The notes under the pieces: model-generated
Database searches by the model: none
Told to the model about the DNA's origin: nothing
What the model saw: the letters and a program-made list of their open reading frames with translations, nothing else
Program-made: the position numbers and the translations under genes
DNA from: Actinobacteria bacterium 13_1_40CM_66_12
Lineage (GTDB): Bacteria > Chloroflexota > Dormibacteria > Dormibacterales > Dormibacteraceae
DNA length: 6,632 nt
Direction: 5' to 3'
NCBI GenBank assembly: GCA_001917895.1
Contig: MNEW01000070.1
Coordinates: forward strand, 2,700-9,331
In this document: positions 1-6,632 of the stretch, piece by piece
Layout: the number at the start of each line of letters is the position of its first letter
Numbering within the stretch: the first letter of the stretch is position 1

Positions 1-1
1 C

Positions 2-1030
2 TACCACCCCGACATCGACCTCGACCTGGTCAAGGCTTTGGCGATGCTGATGACGTGGAAGTGCTCGGCGGTGGGCCTTCCGTATGGCGGCTCGAAGGGC
101 GCGGTCGCCGTCAACCCCGCCAAGCTTTCATTGAGCGAGCTCGAGCATCTGACCCGACGCTACGCGACCGAGATCGCGATTCTCATCGGTCCGGAGAAAG
201 ACATCCCGGCGCCGGACATGGGCACCAACCCGCAAGTGATGGCGTGGATCATGGACACGATCTCGATGCACTCCGGCCACTCCGTGCCCGCTGCGGTCAC
301 GGGCAAGCCGGTGGACGTTGGCGGATCCGAGGGCCGCGTCGACGCGCCCGGCCGCGGCGCCACCTACCTCACCATCGAAGCCATCAAGTATCTGCACGTT
401 GAGGATGAGACGCCCACCGTCGCGGTCCAGGGATACGGCCAGGTAGGGAGATCGGCGGCGCGCCTGCTGGCGGAGGCGGGATTGAAGATCGTCGCCATGA
501 GCGATTCGAAAGGCGGGGTTTACAACCCGAACGGTCTGGACCTCGAGGCACTGGACGAACACAAACAAGTCCGCGGCGGCGTCAGCGGGTTCAAGAAGGC
601 CGAGAACATCACCAACGCGGAGCTCCTGGAGCTTCCGGTGACAGTGCTCGTGCCGGCCGCAGTGCAGGACGTCATCACGGCTCAGAACGCTCCGAGGATC
701 CGCGCCCGCCTCATCACCGAGGGCGCCAACGCCGCGGTGGCGCCCGAAGCGGACCCGATCTTGCACGAGCGCGGGATTTTCGTGATCCCCGACATCATTG
801 CGAATGCCGGCGGCGTGATCGTCTCGTACTTCGAATGGGTGCAGGACCTCCAGGCTTTCTTCTGGGAGGAGGAGGAGATCAACACCAAGCTCCACCACGT
901 GATCACGCGTGCCTTCTACGAGATCCTGCACACGTCGGTGAACAGGCGCATCGACATGCGGCTCGCCGCCTACGCAATCGCCGTTCAGCGCGTGGCCAAC
1001 GCGACGATGGTGAGAGGGATTTACCCATAA
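2..1030 (+). CDS. gdhA: Glutamate dehydrogenase (Glu/Leu/Phe/Val dehydrogenase family), 5'-truncated
   Basis: Catalyses the reversible oxidative deamination of glutamate to 2-oxoglutarate and ammonia in the cytoplasm. The frame is open from base 2, and its first residues (YHPDIDLDLVKALAML) are already family sequence, so the gene starts left of the window. About 342 residues are present of the usual 410-430, so roughly 70-80 N-terminal residues are missing. Visible in order: TWK followed by PYGGSKGA (catalytic-site lysines, near bases 56-103); DIPAPDMGT with the conserved Asp (near 200-226); TGKPVDVGGSEGR at the domain junction; GYGQVG, the Rossmann dinucleotide loop, at 431-448; SDSKGGVYN after the second strand; and the C-terminal block SYFEWVQDLQ. 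All expected motifs are intact. NAD versus NADP preference cannot be decided from this. It ends 7 bp before the SDR gene and is probably co-transcribed with it. Certain for family; a leucine or phenylalanine dehydrogenase is unlikely given length and motifs. Confidence 0.95.
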   Translation, partial: YHPDIDLDLVKALAMLMTWKCSAVGLPYGGSKGAVAVNPAKLSLSELEHLTRRYATEIAILIGPEKDIPAPDMGTNPQVMAWIMDTISMHSGHSVPAAVTGKPVDVGGSEGRVDAPGRGATYLTIEAIKYLHVEDETPTVAVQGYGQVGRSAARLLAEAGLKIVAMSDSKGGVYNPNGLDLEALDEHKQVRGGVSGFKKAENITNAELLELPVTVLVPAAVQDVITAQNAPRIRARLITEGANAAVAPEADPILHERGIFVIPDIIANAGGVIVSYFEWVQDLQAFFWEEEEINTKLHHVITRAFYEILHTSVNRRIDMRLAAYAIAVQRVANATMVRGIYP

Positions 1031-1037
1031 TCAGGGG

Positions 1038-2111
1038 GTGACCCCAGCCCTCGTTCCTTCGCATCCTCGCCGCGTTCTCATCACCGGCGTGTCCAACCCG
1101 CTCGCGGCCGAGGTGGCGCGGCGGCTCGCCACCCAGGTGCCGGCGCTCTTCGGATGCGATGTCGCCGATCCCGTGAGCGCCATCGAGGAGATGGACTTCG
1201 TTCACGCCGACACCCGGCAGTCGGTCATCGGCAAGCTGGTTCGGCAGCTCCGCATCGACACCGTCGTCCACATGGCGGTCACCGTGGACTCCGCAGGCGA
1301 GGACAGGGCGGCGCACGAGACCAACGTGATCGGGACGATGAACGTGCTCGCTGGGTGCGCCGGCCCGTCGAGCCCAGTGAGGCGCCTGGTGGTGAAGTCG
1401 AGCCAGGCGGTCTACGGTGCGGCGCCGGGCGATCCTTCATTCGTGGCCGAGGATGCGGCCGGCTCGGATCGGCCCGCGTACGGCCTCAAGCGCGACCTGC
1501 TCGAGATGGAGCAGCTGACGCAAGAGTTTTCGTTGCGTACCTCCGGCTGTCGCGTCTCGGTCCTGCGCCTCGGATATCGCGTGAGCGAAGGCACCACATT
1601 GGGCCGCTACCTCTCGCTGCCCATCGTGCCCACGTTCGCCGGCTTCGATCCGCGTCTTCAGCTCTTGCACGAGGACGACGCGGCCGAGGCAGTGGTGCGC
1701 GGGGTGATGCAGGGTCACGAAGGAGTGTTCAACGTCGCCGCCGACGGCATCGTGCTCTTGAGCCAGGCGATCGCGATCATGGGCGGAAAGGCTCTGCCCA
1801 TCCTGCCGCCGTACGGCCGGTGGCTTGGACGCCTTGCGTTGAGGGCGGCCGGCATCGATCTTCCGGAACACCTCGCCGACGTGCTGACGTTCGGATCGGT
1901 TGCCGACTGCTCGCGCCTGGCGGCCATCTTCGGATGGAAGCCCGCCTACACGACCAGGGCGGTCATGGACAGCCTCGCCAGAGGCAAGGACGTCGAGGTG
2001 ATCGAGGCGCCTTCACCACCCCAGGAGTACGAGCTCCAGGTCTACCTCCAGCGTCGTCGGAGGCTGGCACGAAACGGCCATCCCGGCGCTGCGCTCACGG
2101 TGCAGAAGTGA
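1038..2111 (+). CDS. Atypical extended SDR, NAD-dependent epimerase/dehydratase-like
   Basis: A 357-residue protein with an extended short-chain dehydrogenase/reductase fold, probably acting on a nucleotide sugar or a lipid-linked substrate; the substrate is unknown. It starts with strand VLITG (residues 13-17), has D/VVHMA near 75-80, TNVIGTMN (95-102), VVKSSQAVYG (118-127) and a C-terminal substrate domain with RLQLLHEDDAAEAV (206-219) and FNVAADGI. Two signature motifs are weak. The TGxxGxxG loop reads TGVSNPLA, losing its second and third glycines. The YxxxK pair reads YGLKR, with Arg at the usual Lys position and Lys one residue earlier. The start is GTG, the only plausible one before the first strand, with an AGGGG run touching it. 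From memory, mycobacterial Rv0501 (galE2-like) has the same C-terminal blocks and sits beside an acyltransferase gene, as here. The stop overlaps the next start by one base, implying translational coupling. Confidence 0.85.
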   Translation: MTPALVPSHPRRVLITGVSNPLAAEVARRLATQVPALFGCDVADPVSAIEEMDFVHADTRQSVIGKLVRQLRIDTVVHMAVTVDSAGEDRAAHETNVIGTMNVLAGCAGPSSPVRRLVVKSSQAVYGAAPGDPSFVAEDAAGSDRPAYGLKRDLLEMEQLTQEFSLRTSGCRVSVLRLGYRVSEGTTLGRYLSLPIVPTFAGFDPRLQLLHEDDAAEAVVRGVMQGHEGVFNVAADGIVLLSQAIAIMGGKALPILPPYGRWLGRLALRAAGIDLPEHLADVLTFGSVADCSRLAAIFGWKPAYTTRAVMDSLARGKDVEVIEAPSPPQEYELQVYLQRRRRLARNGHPGAALTVQK

Positions 2112-3091
2112 TGGCTGAGCGCGCTACTTCCACAGACAGCAAGACCCTGCGACGCCGCAGCCGCAAGGCCAGGGTCGTCTCGCCTCCGCCCGCTCCGCGC
2201 CTGCGGCTGCCCAAGGAGATCCGCCGCCTGCAGCGCCAGGCGCCTATGTATGCGCTCCAGGGAATCAGCGACCTGTCCACGCGCCTGCGAGACATGACCG
2301 GGCGCGACGTCATCGACGTGAATCGGCTCATGGCGGTCATGCAGTTCGTCTACCAGCAGCGCGAGCTTGCAAGGCGGGGTCCCGACTACGCGGTCGACGA
2401 TTTCGGCTTCGACGCCGAATGGACTGAGTCGTTCGCCACAGGTCGCGCGCTTCTCGTCTCCAACCACGCCGGCGTCCTGCCGTGGGACGGGACGATGATC
2501 AAAACGGCGATCTTCGCCGAGCACCCCAATCCACGGCACGTGCGCGCTCTCGTGGCGAGCCTGTTCATGGGCATGCCCGTCCTCAGCTGGTTCCTGCGGC
2601 GCACCGGTCAGACGGTCGGGCACCCGGACGACACGCGGCGCCTGCTGGAGAGAGACGAGCTGGTGCTGGTTTTCCCCGAGGGTGTGAAGGGCACGGGCAA
2701 GCCATTCAAGGATCGCTATCGCCTACGCCGGTTTGGCCGCGGAGGCTTCGTCTCGACCGCCATCCGTGCCGGGGCACCGATCATCCCCGTCTCGGTGGTG
2801 GGCTCGGAGGAGATCTATCCGATGGTCGCGGACGCCACGCCGGCGGCGCGGCTGTTCGGACTGCCGTATTTCCCCATCACCCCGACGTGGCCATGGCTCG
2901 GGCCGCTGGGGATGATTCCGCTGCCGAGCAAATGGCGAATCCAGTTCCATCCGCCGGTGCATACGGAAAGCCACTCGCCTGAGTCGGCCAACGATCAGCA
3001 CCTGGTCATGACGATCTCTGACGAGGTGCGCGACACGATCCAGAAAGGCATCTACGACAACCTGAAGCTGCGCCGCGGTGTATTCGTCTAA
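2111..3091 (+). CDS. Lysophospholipid acyltransferase, DGAT2/MGAT-like LPLAT family
   Basis: A 326-residue acyltransferase of the PlsC/LPLAT superfamily, which transfers an acyl chain from a thioester donor to a glycerolipid or lysophospholipid at the membrane. Residues 1-45 are a basic, proline-containing extension (RRRSRKAR near 14-21). The acceptor motif is NHAGVLPWD at 118-126, with His and Asp six residues apart rather than the four of classical PlsC; I know this wider spacing from MGAT/DGAT2-like members. FPEG is at 188-191, followed by a basic stretch KPFKDRYRLRRFGRGG, then GAPIIPVSVVG (221-231), the hydrophobic strand block typical of the fold. The frame is open far upstream, but that part is an out-of-frame shadow of the SDR. 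The ATG at 2111 is chosen because it gives a TGATG junction with the SDR stop. No strong ribosome site is seen, fitting translational coupling. The lipid substrate is unknown. Confidence 0.88.
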   Translation: MAERATSTDSKTLRRRSRKARVVSPPPAPRLRLPKEIRRLQRQAPMYALQGISDLSTRLRDMTGRDVIDVNRLMAVMQFVYQQRELARRGPDYAVDDFGFDAEWTESFATGRALLVSNHAGVLPWDGTMIKTAIFAEHPNPRHVRALVASLFMGMPVLSWFLRRTGQTVGHPDDTRRLLERDELVLVFPEGVKGTGKPFKDRYRLRRFGRGGFVSTAIRAGAPIIPVSVVGSEEIYPMVADATPAARLFGLPYFPITPTWPWLGPLGMIPLPSKWRIQFHPPVHTESHSPESANDQHLVMTISDEVRDTIQKGIYDNLKLRRGVFV

Positions 3092-3115
3092 CCGCCGGCG
3101 ATTGGCCGAACGTGG
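3092..3115. other. Convergent intergenic gap between acyltransferase and DUF4332 genes
   Basis: Only 24 bp separate the two stop codons. The gap is GC-rich and holds a small imperfect CGGC/GCCG inverted match but no T-run on either strand, so I cannot call a rho-independent terminator. Any termination here would have to be factor-dependent or use signals inside the genes. Confidence 0.5.
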
Positions 3116-3538
3116 CTACGTGATGTGGAACGCCGTTGGAGTCGGTTCGGGCTCTTCGATGATGTCCAGCGCCGTGGCCTGACTGATCCAGTACTGAACA
3201 TCGGATCGACTTGGCGCGCCGGCGAGCCCGACTGCATCGGCGAGCTTCGAATGCAGTGCATCGGCATCCTGGGCGCGCAAGTCCTTCAAGGTTTCGATGC
3301 CGAACCGGCGGACGGTCTGCAGGTGGTGCTCCATGCCCGAGACCTCCATCAGCGTGCATTGGTGCGCGAACCCGAGCAGCCGGTCAGTTGTTATCCCGGT
3401 GCGTTTCGAAAGGCGCTTGCGATCGATCTCGAGCGATGTGCGATGGAGCAGCTGATTGGTGTGCTTGATGCCGACGGCGCGCAAGCGATTCACGTCGGAG
3501 TCTGAGATTCCGCGAAGATATTCGAGTGTGCGGTACAT
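3116..3538 (-). CDS. DUF4332-type helix-hairpin-helix-like small protein
   Basis: A 140-residue protein on the reverse strand whose pattern matches my memory of DUF4332: two helix-hairpin-helix-like units. The first (residues 4-30) has LRGISDSDVNRLRAVGIKHT, then a helical linker LSKRTGITTDRLLGFAHQC. The second (62-90) has LMEVSGMEHHLQTVRRFGIET. A C-terminal segment ends in an acidic/proline tail (EEPEPTPT). There is no signal peptide or membrane segment. Such HhH repeats often bind nucleic acid, but the function of this family is not established. I chose the ATG at 3536-3538 because the domain begins straight after it; in-frame ATGs at 3571 and 3580 would add 11 or 14 residues with no domain match, the latter behind a weak GGGG. 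It faces the acyltransferase tail-to-tail across 24 bp and is divergent from guaB3. Confidence 0.78.
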   Translation of the reverse strand: MYRTLEYLRGISDSDVNRLRAVGIKHTNQLLHRTSLEIDRKRLSKRTGITTDRLLGFAHQCTLMEVSGMEHHLQTVRRFGIETLKDLRAQDADALHSKLADAVGLAGAPSRSDVQYWISQATALDIIEEPEPTPTAFHIT

Positions 3539-3570
3539 ACGGGTACAGGATATTGGGTCTCTGCTTCTCA

Positions 3571-3576
3571 TATAAT
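3571..3576 (+). promoter_or_regulatory. Possible -10 element (TATAAT) for the guaB3-guaA unit
   Basis: A perfect TATAAT hexamer lies in a locally AT-richer patch (about 3530-3620) of an otherwise GC-rich window, just upstream of the guaB3 coding similarity and at the divergent 5' end of the DUF4332 gene. Transcription would be expected to begin around 3583. No good TTGACA-like hexamer is found 16-18 bp upstream (GATATT or GGATAT there) and no extended TGn is present, so the call rests on the hexamer and its location only. Confidence 0.4.
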
Positions 3577-3665
3577 TCATCGAACCCCGCCGCCATTGGA
3601 GTAAACACAGCCTGAATCAGAGCCGGCTCGCAACCCGTGACGCGGTTACCCGGGAGCAGTCTGGC

Positions 3666-4826
3666 CTCGAGATCGGGATCGGGCGGCGCGCGCGACGCGC
3701 CTACGGTTTCGACGAGGTCGCGCTCGTACCCGGTGGCGTCACGCTCAATCCAGACGAGGTCGACATCTCGTTTGCGATGGGCGATCGGTTCCGGCTGGAC
3801 ATCCCCGTGTGGGGAGCGGCCATGGATGGCGTCGTCGACGTCGACTTCGCGATCGCGATGGGCAAGCTCGGCGGGGTGGCGGTCCTCAACCTCGACGGCG
3901 TCCACACGCGGTACGCGGATTCGAGGCCGATCATCGAACGCATTGCCGCGGCGGACAAGGCGACCGTCAACTCAATTCTCAAAGAGGTCTACCGCGAGGC
4001 GGTCAAGCCCCATTTGATCACCGACCGCATCAAGGCGATCAAGGCGGCAGGCGTTCTTTGCGCGGTCTCATCCGTTCCCGCCCGCGCCGACGAGCGCGCG
4101 GAACTCGTGCAGAAGGCCGGCGCCGACGTCCTGGTCGTCCAGGGCACCGTGCTCACCGCGCGCCACTCATCGAGGTCGTACCACCAGCTCGCGTTCGACG
4201 AGCTCGTCAACAAATGCGATATCCCGGTCGTCGTGGGCAACTGCGTTCACTACGAGACCGCGCTGGAGCTGATGGAGACGGGGATCGCCGGCATCCTGGT
4301 GGGGGTTGGCCCCGGCGCCGCATGCACGACGCGAGGCGTCCTCGGTGTCGGCGTGCCGCAGGTCACAGCCACCGCCGACGTGGCGGCGGCGCGAGACGAG
4401 CACATGCGTCGAGGCGGCGTGCGTGTCGCGGTGATAACTGACGGCGGTATGCGCATCGGAGCGGACGTCTGCAAGGCGTTCGCGTCAGGCGCGGACGCGG
4501 TCATGATCGGTACTCCCCTTGCCGGTGCCGAGGAGTCCGCCTCCAAGGGCTACAACTGGGGCATGGCGACGCCGGATCCGAACCTTCCCCGAGGTACCCG
4601 CGTGCATGTGGGCACCAAGGCAACGCTGAAGGAGATCCTGGTCGGCCCCGCCCGCGTCGACGACGGCAGCCAGAATTTCGCCGGCGCCCTCCGGTCGGCG
4701 CTTGGCGTGTGTGGCGCGCACGACGTGGCCGAGTTCCAGCACGTCGAGATGGTCATCGCCCCGTCGATCACATCGGAGGGCAAGTCCCTTCAGCAGGCGC
4801 AGCACGTGGGCATGGGGAAGGGCTGA
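3666..4826 (+). CDS. guaB3: GuaB3-family IMP dehydrogenase-related protein; start codon unresolved
   Basis: A TIM-barrel enzyme of the IMP dehydrogenase/GMP reductase superfamily, about 386 residues, without the CBS domain pair of ordinary GuaB. Family sequence begins at [17 protein letters not shown] (bases 3666 onward), then [33 protein letters not shown], the catalytic loop [20 protein letters not shown] with Cys at 4323-4325, [14 protein letters not shown], and the GuaB3-specific tail [19 protein letters not shown] and [11 protein letters not shown]. The flap region reads TRVHV where IMPDH has RVPY, keeping Arg but not Tyr, as I recall for GuaB3. IMP-to-XMP activity is known for cyanobacterial members; the actinobacterial role is unclear. 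guaA follows after 52 bp, supporting a GMP pathway role. The first ATG in frame (3777) would delete about 35 conserved residues. Upstream to the stop at 3573-3575 the frame contains no ATG, GTG or TTG, only CTG at 3612, so the coordinate given is where similarity begins. Confidence 0.88.
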   Translation, partial: LEIGIGRRARRAYGFDEVALVPGGVTLNPDEVDISFAMGDRFRLDIPVWGAAMDGVVDVDFAIAMGKLGGVAVLNLDGVHTRYADSRPIIERIAAADKATVNSILKEVYREAVKPHLITDRIKAIKAAGVLCAVSSVPARADERAELVQKAGADVLVVQGTVLTARHSSRSYHQLAFDELVNKCDIPVVVGNCVHYETALELMETGIAGILVGVGPGAACTTRGVLGVGVPQVTATADVAAARDEHMRRGGVRVAVITDGGMRIGADVCKAFASGADAVMIGTPLAGAEESASKGYNWGMATPDPNLPRGTRVHVGTKATLKEILVGPARVDDGSQNFAGALRSALGVCGAHDVAEFQHVEMVIAPSITSEGKSLQQAQHVGMGKG

Positions 4827-4878
4827 GCTGAGCCGGACCGCCACGGCTGCCCGGCCTGGCAAGGAATCGAGCCCTGCG
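4827..4878 (+). other. guaB3-guaA spacer with ribosome site
   Basis: This 52-bp gap carries AAGGAA at 4861-4866, the best Shine-Dalgarno candidate before guaA, with a rather long 12-base spacer to the ATG. A short GC inverted match (AGCCG/CGGCT) lies around 4831-4848 but is too weak to call a terminator. The short gap and lack of a terminator suggest guaB3 and guaA are co-transcribed. Confidence 0.45.
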
Positions 4879-6420
4879 ATGCGCCAGCAAACCGTGCTCG
4901 TCCTCGACTTCGGATCGCAGTTCAGCCAGCTCATCGCGCGACGCGTTCGCGAGGCCAAGGTGTACTGCGAGCTCGTGCCCGGGACGACTCCGTGGTCGGA
5001 GCTGAAGCGGCGCGACCCTGCCGGCCTGATCCTCAGCGGCGGGCCCGCGAGCGTCTACGAACCCGGCGCGCCGCAGGTCGACCCGGAAGCGCTGCGGGCC
5101 GGAGTCCCGGTGCTCGGCATCTGCTACGGCATGCAGCTCATCGCCCACCACCTCGGCGGCAAGGTCGACCCCGGCCGCGCGCACGAGTACGGTCCCGCCC
5201 TGCTCGCGGTGCGAGAGCCGGCCTCGCTGTTCGAGGGGCTGAACGGCGAGCTGCCGGTGTGGATGAGCCATGGCGACGCGGTGACCGAGATGCCGCCCGG
5301 CTTCCACGCCCTCGCCTCCAGCGGCAACTCTCCGGTGGCGGCTTTCACCGACGGCAACGGCATTTATGGGATCCAGTTCCATCCTGAGGTCGTGCATACG
5401 CCGAGCGGGCGCGAGGTCCTGCGCAACTTCCTCTTCCGCGTATGCCACTGCGACCCCTCCTGGACGGCGGGGTCGTTCATCGCGGAGGCGGTCGAGAGCA
5501 TTCGCGCCCAGGTTGGCGGCGGGCGCGTGATCTGTGCTCTGTCCGGCGGCGTCGATTCCGCCGTCGCAGCGACCCTGGTCCATCGCGCGGTTGGCGACCA
5601 GCTCACGTGCGTGTTCGTCAACAACGGCCTCTTGCGCAAGGAGGAGGCCGAGCGAGTGCTGGCCGTGATGCACGGCAACCTCGACATGAACATTCGCTAT
5701 GTCGACGCCACGGCGCGATTCCTCGAAGCCTTGCGTGGAGTCATCGACCCGGAGGAGAAGAGGCGCATCGTCGGCCGAGAGTTCATCACGGTTTTCGAAG
5801 CCGAGGCGGCGAACCTTGGGCACATCGACTTCCTTGCGCAGGGAACGCTGTATCCCGATGTGATCGAGTCAACAGCCCCCGACGTGGCGGCGACCGCGGT
5901 GAAGATCAAGACCCATCACAACGTGGGCGGCCTACCCCCCGGCCTGCGCTTCCAGCTCATCGAGCCGCTCCGGTATCTGTTCAAAGACGAGGTGCGCGCG
6001 GTCGGGCTGGAGCTCGGCATGCCGGAGGAGATGGTGTACCGGCAGCCATTCCCGGGGCCGGGCCTTGCGATTCGCTGCCTGGGCGAAGTCACTGCGGAGC
6101 GCCTCGAGATTCTCCGCAACGCGGATTGGGTGGTCGTCGATGAGATCAAGCATTTCGGCCTGTATCGCCAGGTATGGCAGTCGTTCGCCGTCCTCACGCC
6201 GCTGTCCACGGTCGGCGTGATGGGCGACTACCGAACGTACGCCAACGTCGTGGCGGTACGGGTCGTGACCAGCGAGGACGCCATGACTGCCGACTGGGCC
6301 CGCGTGCCATACGAGGTGCTAGCGCGCATCAGCAACCGCATCGTCAACGAGGTGAAAGGCGTCAACCGGGTCGTCTTCGACATCACGTCGAAGCCGCCCG
6401 GCACCATCGAGTGGGAATAG
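4879..6420 (+). CDS. guaA: GMP synthase (glutamine-hydrolysing), complete
   Basis: Converts XMP, ATP and glutamine to GMP in the last step of guanylate synthesis. The 513-residue length is normal for GuaA. The N-terminal class I glutamine amidotransferase starts VLVLDFGSQ (residues 6-14). It has LSGGPASVY (52-60), the nucleophile Cys82 in GICYGMQ, and the His168/Glu170 pair in QFHPEV. The ATP-pyrophosphatase domain has the P-loop SGGVDS at 222-227, [15 protein letters not shown] (317-331), [10 protein letters not shown] (344-353) and [16 protein letters not shown] (388-403). The C-terminal dimerisation domain ends in [13 protein letters not shown], the standard terminus. All catalytic residues are present. 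The ATG is chosen because it places the amidotransferase strand at the usual distance from the N-terminus. The gene lies 52 bp after guaB3 and 96 bp before purD. Confidence 0.98.
   Translation: MRQQTVLVLDFGSQFSQLIARRVREAKVYCELVPGTTPWSELKRRDPAGLILSGGPASVYEPGAPQVDPEALRAGVPVLGICYGMQLIAHHLGGKVDPGRAHEYGPALLAVREPASLFEGLNGELPVWMSHGDAVTEMPPGFHALASSGNSPVAAFTDGNGIYGIQFHPEVVHTPSGREVLRNFLFRVCHCDPSWTAGSFIAEAVESIRAQVGGGRVICALSGGVDSAVAATLVHRAVGDQLTCVFVNNGLLRKEEAERVLAVMHGNLDMNIRYVDATARFLEALRGVIDPEEKRRIVGREFITVFEAEAANLGHIDFLAQGTLYPDVIESTAPDVAATAVKIKTHHNVGGLPPGLRFQLIEPLRYLFKDEVRAVGLELGMPEEMVYRQPFPGPGLAIRCLGEVTAERLEILRNADWVVVDEIKHFGLYRQVWQSFAVLTPLSTVGVMGDYRTYANVVAVRVVTSEDAMTADWARVPYEVLARISNRIVNEVKGVNRVVFDITSKPPGTIEWE

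Positions 6421-6632
<212 letters not shown>

Noticed and set aside
128..931. Long reverse-strand open frame (267 codons) across the glutamate dehydrogenase gene
   Set aside because: It is antisense to intact conserved GDH sequence, has a low-complexity composition and no family resemblance.
1154..2110. Open + frame upstream of and in frame with the acyltransferase ATG, suggesting a 645-residue protein
   Set aside because: This stretch is the SDR gene read in another frame; its translation is Arg/Gly-rich with no domain. The acyltransferase starts at 2111.
3125..3505. + strand open frame of 126 codons opposite the DUF4332 gene
   Set aside because: No domain pattern is seen on this strand, whereas the reverse strand gives a clear two-unit HhH-like protein.
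4702..4878. In-frame extension of guaA into the guaB3 3' end
   Set aside because: The extension is out-of-frame guaB3 sequence, and GuaA normally begins a few residues before VLVLDFGSQ, which matches the ATG at 4879.
4768..5823. Long reverse-strand open frame (351 codons) across guaA
   Set aside because: It is antisense to a complete GuaA with all catalytic motifs. The translation is Arg/Ala/His/Asp-rich with no recognisable domain, as expected for high-GC antisense frames.

Overview
This is a gene-dense, high-GC bacterial chromosome segment with six genes on the + strand and one on the - strand. Most genes are recognisable housekeeping or lipid-metabolism genes. The organism cannot be named from the sequence. 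A CBS-less GuaB3-type IMP dehydrogenase relative, an SDR/acyltransferase pair like one I recall from mycobacteria, high GC and weak Shine-Dalgarno signals suggest an Actinomycetota- or Chloroflexota/Dormibacterota-like lineage. That placement is inference. I see no CRISPR array, tRNA, rRNA, insertion sequence or phage gene.

Layout: (1) 2-1030, the 3' part of a Glu/Leu/Phe/Val-type glutamate dehydrogenase, cut by the left edge. (2) 1038-2111, an atypical extended SDR (NAD-dependent epimerase-like) 7 bp downstream. (3) 2111-3091, a DGAT2/MGAT-like lysophospholipid acyltransferase whose ATG shares one base with the SDR stop. These three look like one transcription unit. (4) 3116-3538 (possibly to 3580) on the - strand, a small DUF4332 helix-hairpin-helix-like protein, convergent with the acyltransferase and divergent from the next gene. 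(5) about 3666-4826, GuaB3. Its coding similarity runs well upstream of the first in-frame ATG, but no ATG, GTG or TTG lies there. (6) 4879-6420, a complete guaA (GMP synthase). (7) 6517 to the right edge, the first 38 codons of purD.

Functionally the right half is a purine cluster. GuaB3 may make XMP from IMP, GuaA aminates XMP to GMP with glutamine, and PurD makes GAR early in de novo purine synthesis. Glutamate dehydrogenase, further left, links to the same nitrogen pool. The SDR/acyltransferase pair probably acts in membrane lipid or glycolipid metabolism.

No clearly new multi-gene system is visible. The points that deserve a second look are a duplicated palindrome with a 42-bp period immediately before purD, the missing standard start codon of guaB3, the lone reverse-strand DUF4332 gene inside a purine/lipid region, and the degenerate cofactor and catalytic motifs of the SDR.
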